Origin: Magnolia sinica | Lineage: Eukaryota > Streptophyta > Magnoliopsida > Magnoliales > Magnoliaceae | DNA: 64,000 nucleotides | Assembly: GCF_029962835.1 (NCBI RefSeq) | Contig: NC_080588.1 | Location: forward strand, 46,793,001 to 46,857,000 | Reading direction: 5' to 3' | Part shown: positions 60,525-64,000 of the stretch, in pieces | Layout of the letters: each line of letters opens with the position of its first letter | Numbering within the stretch: the first letter of the stretch is position 1 | Position numbers and translations under genes: made by a program | The notes under the pieces: model-generated | The model's database searches: none | What the model was told of the DNA's origin: nothing | What the model saw: the letters and a program-made list of their open reading frames with translations, nothing else

Positions 60525-61600
60525 GTTAAGAGTAATTTTGTTTTAGAGATCTTCATCTCTAATACATAACGGTAACAGTGAATGTTTGTTTGAGTAGTGG
60601 AAGAAGCTGAAGTTGTATTTCTTTTAAAATGCATATTAAGCAGCTACATATGTCTGTATTAGCATAAAATGTTATGCTTGTTACAAGTAATCAAATAGGT
60701 TGGTTTTATGTAAAAGGAATCCATCTGCCATTGTATTTACTGTTTGGTTAGGTATCTCTCTGATTACTCAAATTTTGCTGATGTCAAACAGCTGCGGCAG
60801 GAATACTAACTTTGGTGGGCATCACCAAAATAACAGGTTCTGAGAATTTAGGGGAATCCACAAAATCAGGATTGATGATTAAGCCTTAATCCTAATCTTG
60901 GTGTGCCCCATTGCCTTTCACATCAGATTTGCATGTGTCGAACTGCATTTTCCCTGCTTAATTACAACTATAGATTATTTTAGTTTTTTTCAGCCTGAAA
61001 CTTCATACAATTGTGATTAAGGGTTTAAACACTGCTTTCATGTGAGGAATCTGAGTTGGAGATATGTGGCCCACCTGAATTGCCATCAGGGCATGATCCT
61101 GATTGTGGCCTGAATGATCCCCCTACCCAAACAGATCAGTGTTTAAAACCTTAGGATTTATGCCATGCATCTATCCCAAATGTTGTAACTTGCAAGGTCC
61201 TTGTTCTGGTGCTGAATGTGCATGTGGTGATCCAGTCTGTCCATCTGGTGGGCCATGCCAATTGGCAAAAATGTACAGTAGGCATCACGAGATATTGGAA
61301 ATTTCAGCAGCCAGCAGCGAGTAAGATATTTTCATTTCCCCAACTTCAGTGGGCCCTATAGGTTGGTGGCTGTCTGTATTATTACTTAAATTGTTACAAG
61401 TGGACCATTGTTTATGTACCTAGATAAGAAGGGAGTTTTTCAATTGTTATTTTTTATTCTTTTATTTTATTTTTAATAGTTTGTCTTTTCATGCAAAGGT
61501 CCACAATTTAAGTCAAGAAATCGTCCTTTTGGGCCGGCAATACTTAAAAGAAAATCATCAGCAACTTCCTCGAAGAAAAAGCTGCACATGGAATGGACAT
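60525..61600. repeat. Tandem block unit 2
   Basis: Begins with a partial MITE (ttagagatcttcatctctaa), then matches unit 3 from about 60583: agtggaagaag, catattaagcagctac and caaataggttggttttatgt. From 61165 it also matches 37.7-38.9 kb, where it serves as the empty site for the solo LTR. Confidence 0.8.
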
Positions 61601-61670
61601 GGCTTAGGTGGATCCTTGACTGTGGGGCCCACCGCACCCCATAGTCAAGGATCCACCCAAGCCACGTCCA
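61594..61670. repeat. Near-perfect hairpin, 34-bp arms
   Basis: tggacatggcttaggtggat with ccttgactgtgggg (61594-61627) pairs with 61637-61670 with about three mismatches, across a 9-bp loop (cccaccgca). Confidence 0.85.
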
Positions 61671-62919
61671 CAGAATGAGATTTTGTAAAGGTCATTAGGT
61701 CAAGTCAGTACTTGAGAAAATCACCAGTAGCTTCCTTAAGTAAAAAAATTACACACATCAGACAATTATGGCATCTACATAGTCGTCCACTAGACAAAAA
61801 ATTCTAATCACCGTATATGTGGTGTGGCCCATCTGATTTGTGGATCTAGTTGGTTTTTTTAACTTCAAGGCCTAATGTCGATCATAAAATTTGATTAGCA
61901 GAGTGAATTTTGTAATAAAAACATGGTGGGGGCCCTAGACTTGGGCACTGTTGCCATTCATCTACCGAAAATGTTGGAATTTGCAAGGTCCCTGTTCTAC
62001 TGCTAGAAATGCATGCATTGATCCAGTCTGTCCATCTGGTGGACCACACTGATCAGCAAGAAATGTGCAGCAGTCATTATGTGATGTCAGAAATTGCAGG
62101 AGGCAGAGGTGTGGTTCCATCCAACTAGGAAGATATTTTAATCTCCCAACTACAATGAACCTCACGGGGTTGATGGCTGTCTAGCTCACTATTTAAATTG
62201 TTGCAAGTGGACCAGGAATCCCAGGAATGGAGATTTTCAGGGTATTTTGATCATTCATACTTTCAAATAAAAGTCAGCAAGTCAACTCAACAATGTGCCT
62301 TTTTGAGCATACTGCAAGGAAATCCCAGCAACTTCATCTAAGAAAAAGATGCAAATAGAATGAGATTTTGACAAGGTCATCAAGTTAAGTTACTACTTGA
62401 GAAAATCACCAGCAGCTTTCTTGAGTGAAAAATTATATATATCAGCCAATAGGAACTCTGTATAGTGGGTTCCAGTGTATAGATCCATCTCCACTCATTA
62501 GGTGGGCCACATGTACATGTTGGATACGAACTGTTGGTGTGCTTCCTTAAACCACACTGCATATTGTCCTCTTTACACTTGTGTGCCATCTTAGGCCCCA
62601 CTCAAATGTCCACACACTTGTGTTGGAGGGGCTAATTAAATGAACCACTTCTAATGTTTTGTTCTGTAGATGCTCATAAGATCGACGCCAACAATGTAAT
62701 GAAATGTAGAACTCATAGAAGGCTATAAGTTTGGGTTGGCAGAGAAAGTGGCTCCCAATTCAATTCAAATGAAATGGAAGAAAACATCCATGCAAATGGA
62801 GTTAAACAGGTCGCTAGGGTCATTAATCTGATCTAGAAGAGCTGATGCCAATCCTAGTTTCAACAAAGGCCAGACACAAAACAAATGCGGGAGGGCCTAC
62901 ATACTTAAACTACTAAGGC
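61671..62919. repeat. Intergenic repeat block (partners 33.0-33.8 and 39.4-40.3 kb), then unassigned DNA
   Basis: 61690-62430 shares gtcaagtcagtacttgagaa, ggtgtggccca.ttgatttg, ccaggaatcccaggaatgga and agggtattttgatcattcat with the partner blocks. 62430-62919 has no recognised feature. Confidence 0.75.
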
Positions 62920-64000
62920 CTTATTTAGTAGACGCCTAAAAATGAGTTGATCTCTTTTTAATTAACAGTAATTATGTGTTAGAGATCTTCATCTCTAATA
63001 CATAATCATTAACAGTGAATGCTTGTTTGAATAGTGGAAGAAGCAGAGGTTGTATTTATTTTAAAATTCATATTAAGCAGCTACCTAATTCTCTAATAGT
63101 ATTAGCTATTATGCTTGTTACAAGTAATCAAATAGGTTGGTTTTATGTTCAAGGAATCCATCTTCCAGTCTTCTATTCACTGTTTGGCTGGGTATCTCTC
63201 TGCTTACTCGAAATTTGCCGATGGCAAATGGTGGGGCAGGATTACTAACTTCGGTGGGGCCATCGCCAAAATAGTGGGTTTTGAGAATTTAAGGGACCCA
63301 CAAAATCAGGATTGAGGATTAAGCCCTAATAATGCCAATTTTGGCAGGCCACATACCCTCCATCTCAGATATGTACTTGTGGAGCAGCATTTTCCTGGTT
63401 TAACTACCATATAATTGTGATTCAGGGGTTAAAACGCTGCTTTCTTGTGAAGAATCTGACTTGGAGATGTGAGGCCCACCTGAAATGCCATCAGGGCACG
63501 ATCTCGATTGTACACCAGATGATCCCCTAAAAAAAGAAGACAATTTGTTTCATTTACACTCTGTTTATAACATTGATCTAGTCCGTACATTTTGTAAACC
63601 ACACCCATCAGCAAAAAATGTGAAGCAGTCATCATGTGATGTGAAAAATGCCAGGAGTCAAAGAGTTGTGTGCCATCCAGCCAGAAAGATACTTTCGTCT
63701 CTCAACTGCATGGATCCTGCAGTATTTATGGCTGTCTGGATTATTTTAAATTATTATATGGCGAAGAATCTATTACAGGTGCCTAAAATGGAACATATAT
63801 AGGCAATAATCTTGATGTGATCTTACTTAGATGCGATCCTTCTCTTTCCCTTTGAACATCTCTAGTTTGTTGTGGGGTGTAGCATGGAGATTGAAAAGGA
63901 ATATGATTATTTGTTTATTTTAAAGAGAGACTGCAGATCAGATCATAAGGATTGTTTGAGCATTGAGGCTTTGAACTGTGGCCCATACATGGCAGGGTAC
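62920..64000. repeat. Tandem block unit 3, running to the window edge
   Basis: Starts with a truncated MITE (ggccttatttagtagacgcc, ttagagatcttcatctctaa), then repeats unit 2 from 63013: agtggaagaagcagaggttg, tgcttgttacaagtaatcaa, ctgaaatgccatcagggca and a diverged gatctagtccgtacat block near 63570. No gene recognised. Confidence 0.75.

Noticed and set aside
1-64000. Intact tRNA or rRNA genes
   Set aside because: None was found by eye; the only pol III box-like signals belong to the SINEs at 30.2 and 47.6 kb.

Overview
This is a repeat-rich nuclear window from a flowering plant. It has intron-split genes, plant-type LTR retrotransposons, L1-like LINEs, a tRNA-type SINE, many inverted-repeat MITEs and a CC-NBS-LRR resistance-gene relic. 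The many MITE ends that read like 'gggcccaccgtga ... atccaatccgtccatcc' recall woody magnoliid genomes, but that placement is a weak inference. No prokaryotic, organellar or CRISPR-like sequence was seen.

Layout. 1-8346: the 3' nine-tenths or so of a decayed Ty3/gypsy Tat-type element (gag, protease, RT/RNase H, integrase), with an extra reading frame on the opposite strand and the 3' LTR; its 5' end lies outside the window. 8347-10403: intergenic DNA with one MITE and the presumed promoter of the next gene. 10404-24002: the one clearly intact host gene, IRX14, a GT43 xylan-synthesis glycosyltransferase in three exons. Its second intron is about 11.9 kb and is filled with LINE, copia and gypsy-LTR debris, four MITEs and microsatellites. 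24003-33980: 3' UTR, a solo LTR, a MITE, a gypsy relic on the minus strand, a SINE fragment, and a block that is duplicated near 46-48 kb. 33981-35990: a head-to-tail array of about four copies of one MITE (period about 544 bp). 36297-40900: MITEs, a solo LTR with a clear target duplication, and repeated intergenic blocks.

40909-44479: a CC-NB-ARC-LRR (NLR) gene with one frameshift and three in-frame stops, so most likely a pseudogene. A second NLR tail fragment follows at about 46.16-46.32 kb. The 3' flank of that fragment is the same sequence as 30.55-32.35 kb, which suggests a former tandem NLR cluster that has mostly been lost. 48.87-49.05 kb holds an EF-hand gene fragment. 50737-55907 is a Ty1/copia element with both LTRs and a 5-bp target duplication, broken in its coding part. 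55.9-64 kb holds no gene I can support; it consists of duplicated intergenic blocks, including a diverged tandem triplication with a period near 2.4 kb.

The genes do not form a pathway: IRX14 works in secondary-wall xylan synthesis in the Golgi, and the NLR relic belonged to intracellular immunity. I found no convincing new biological system. The most unusual structures are the MITE concatemer at 34-36 kb, the group of MITEs that lie against microsatellites, and the giant IRX14 intron.
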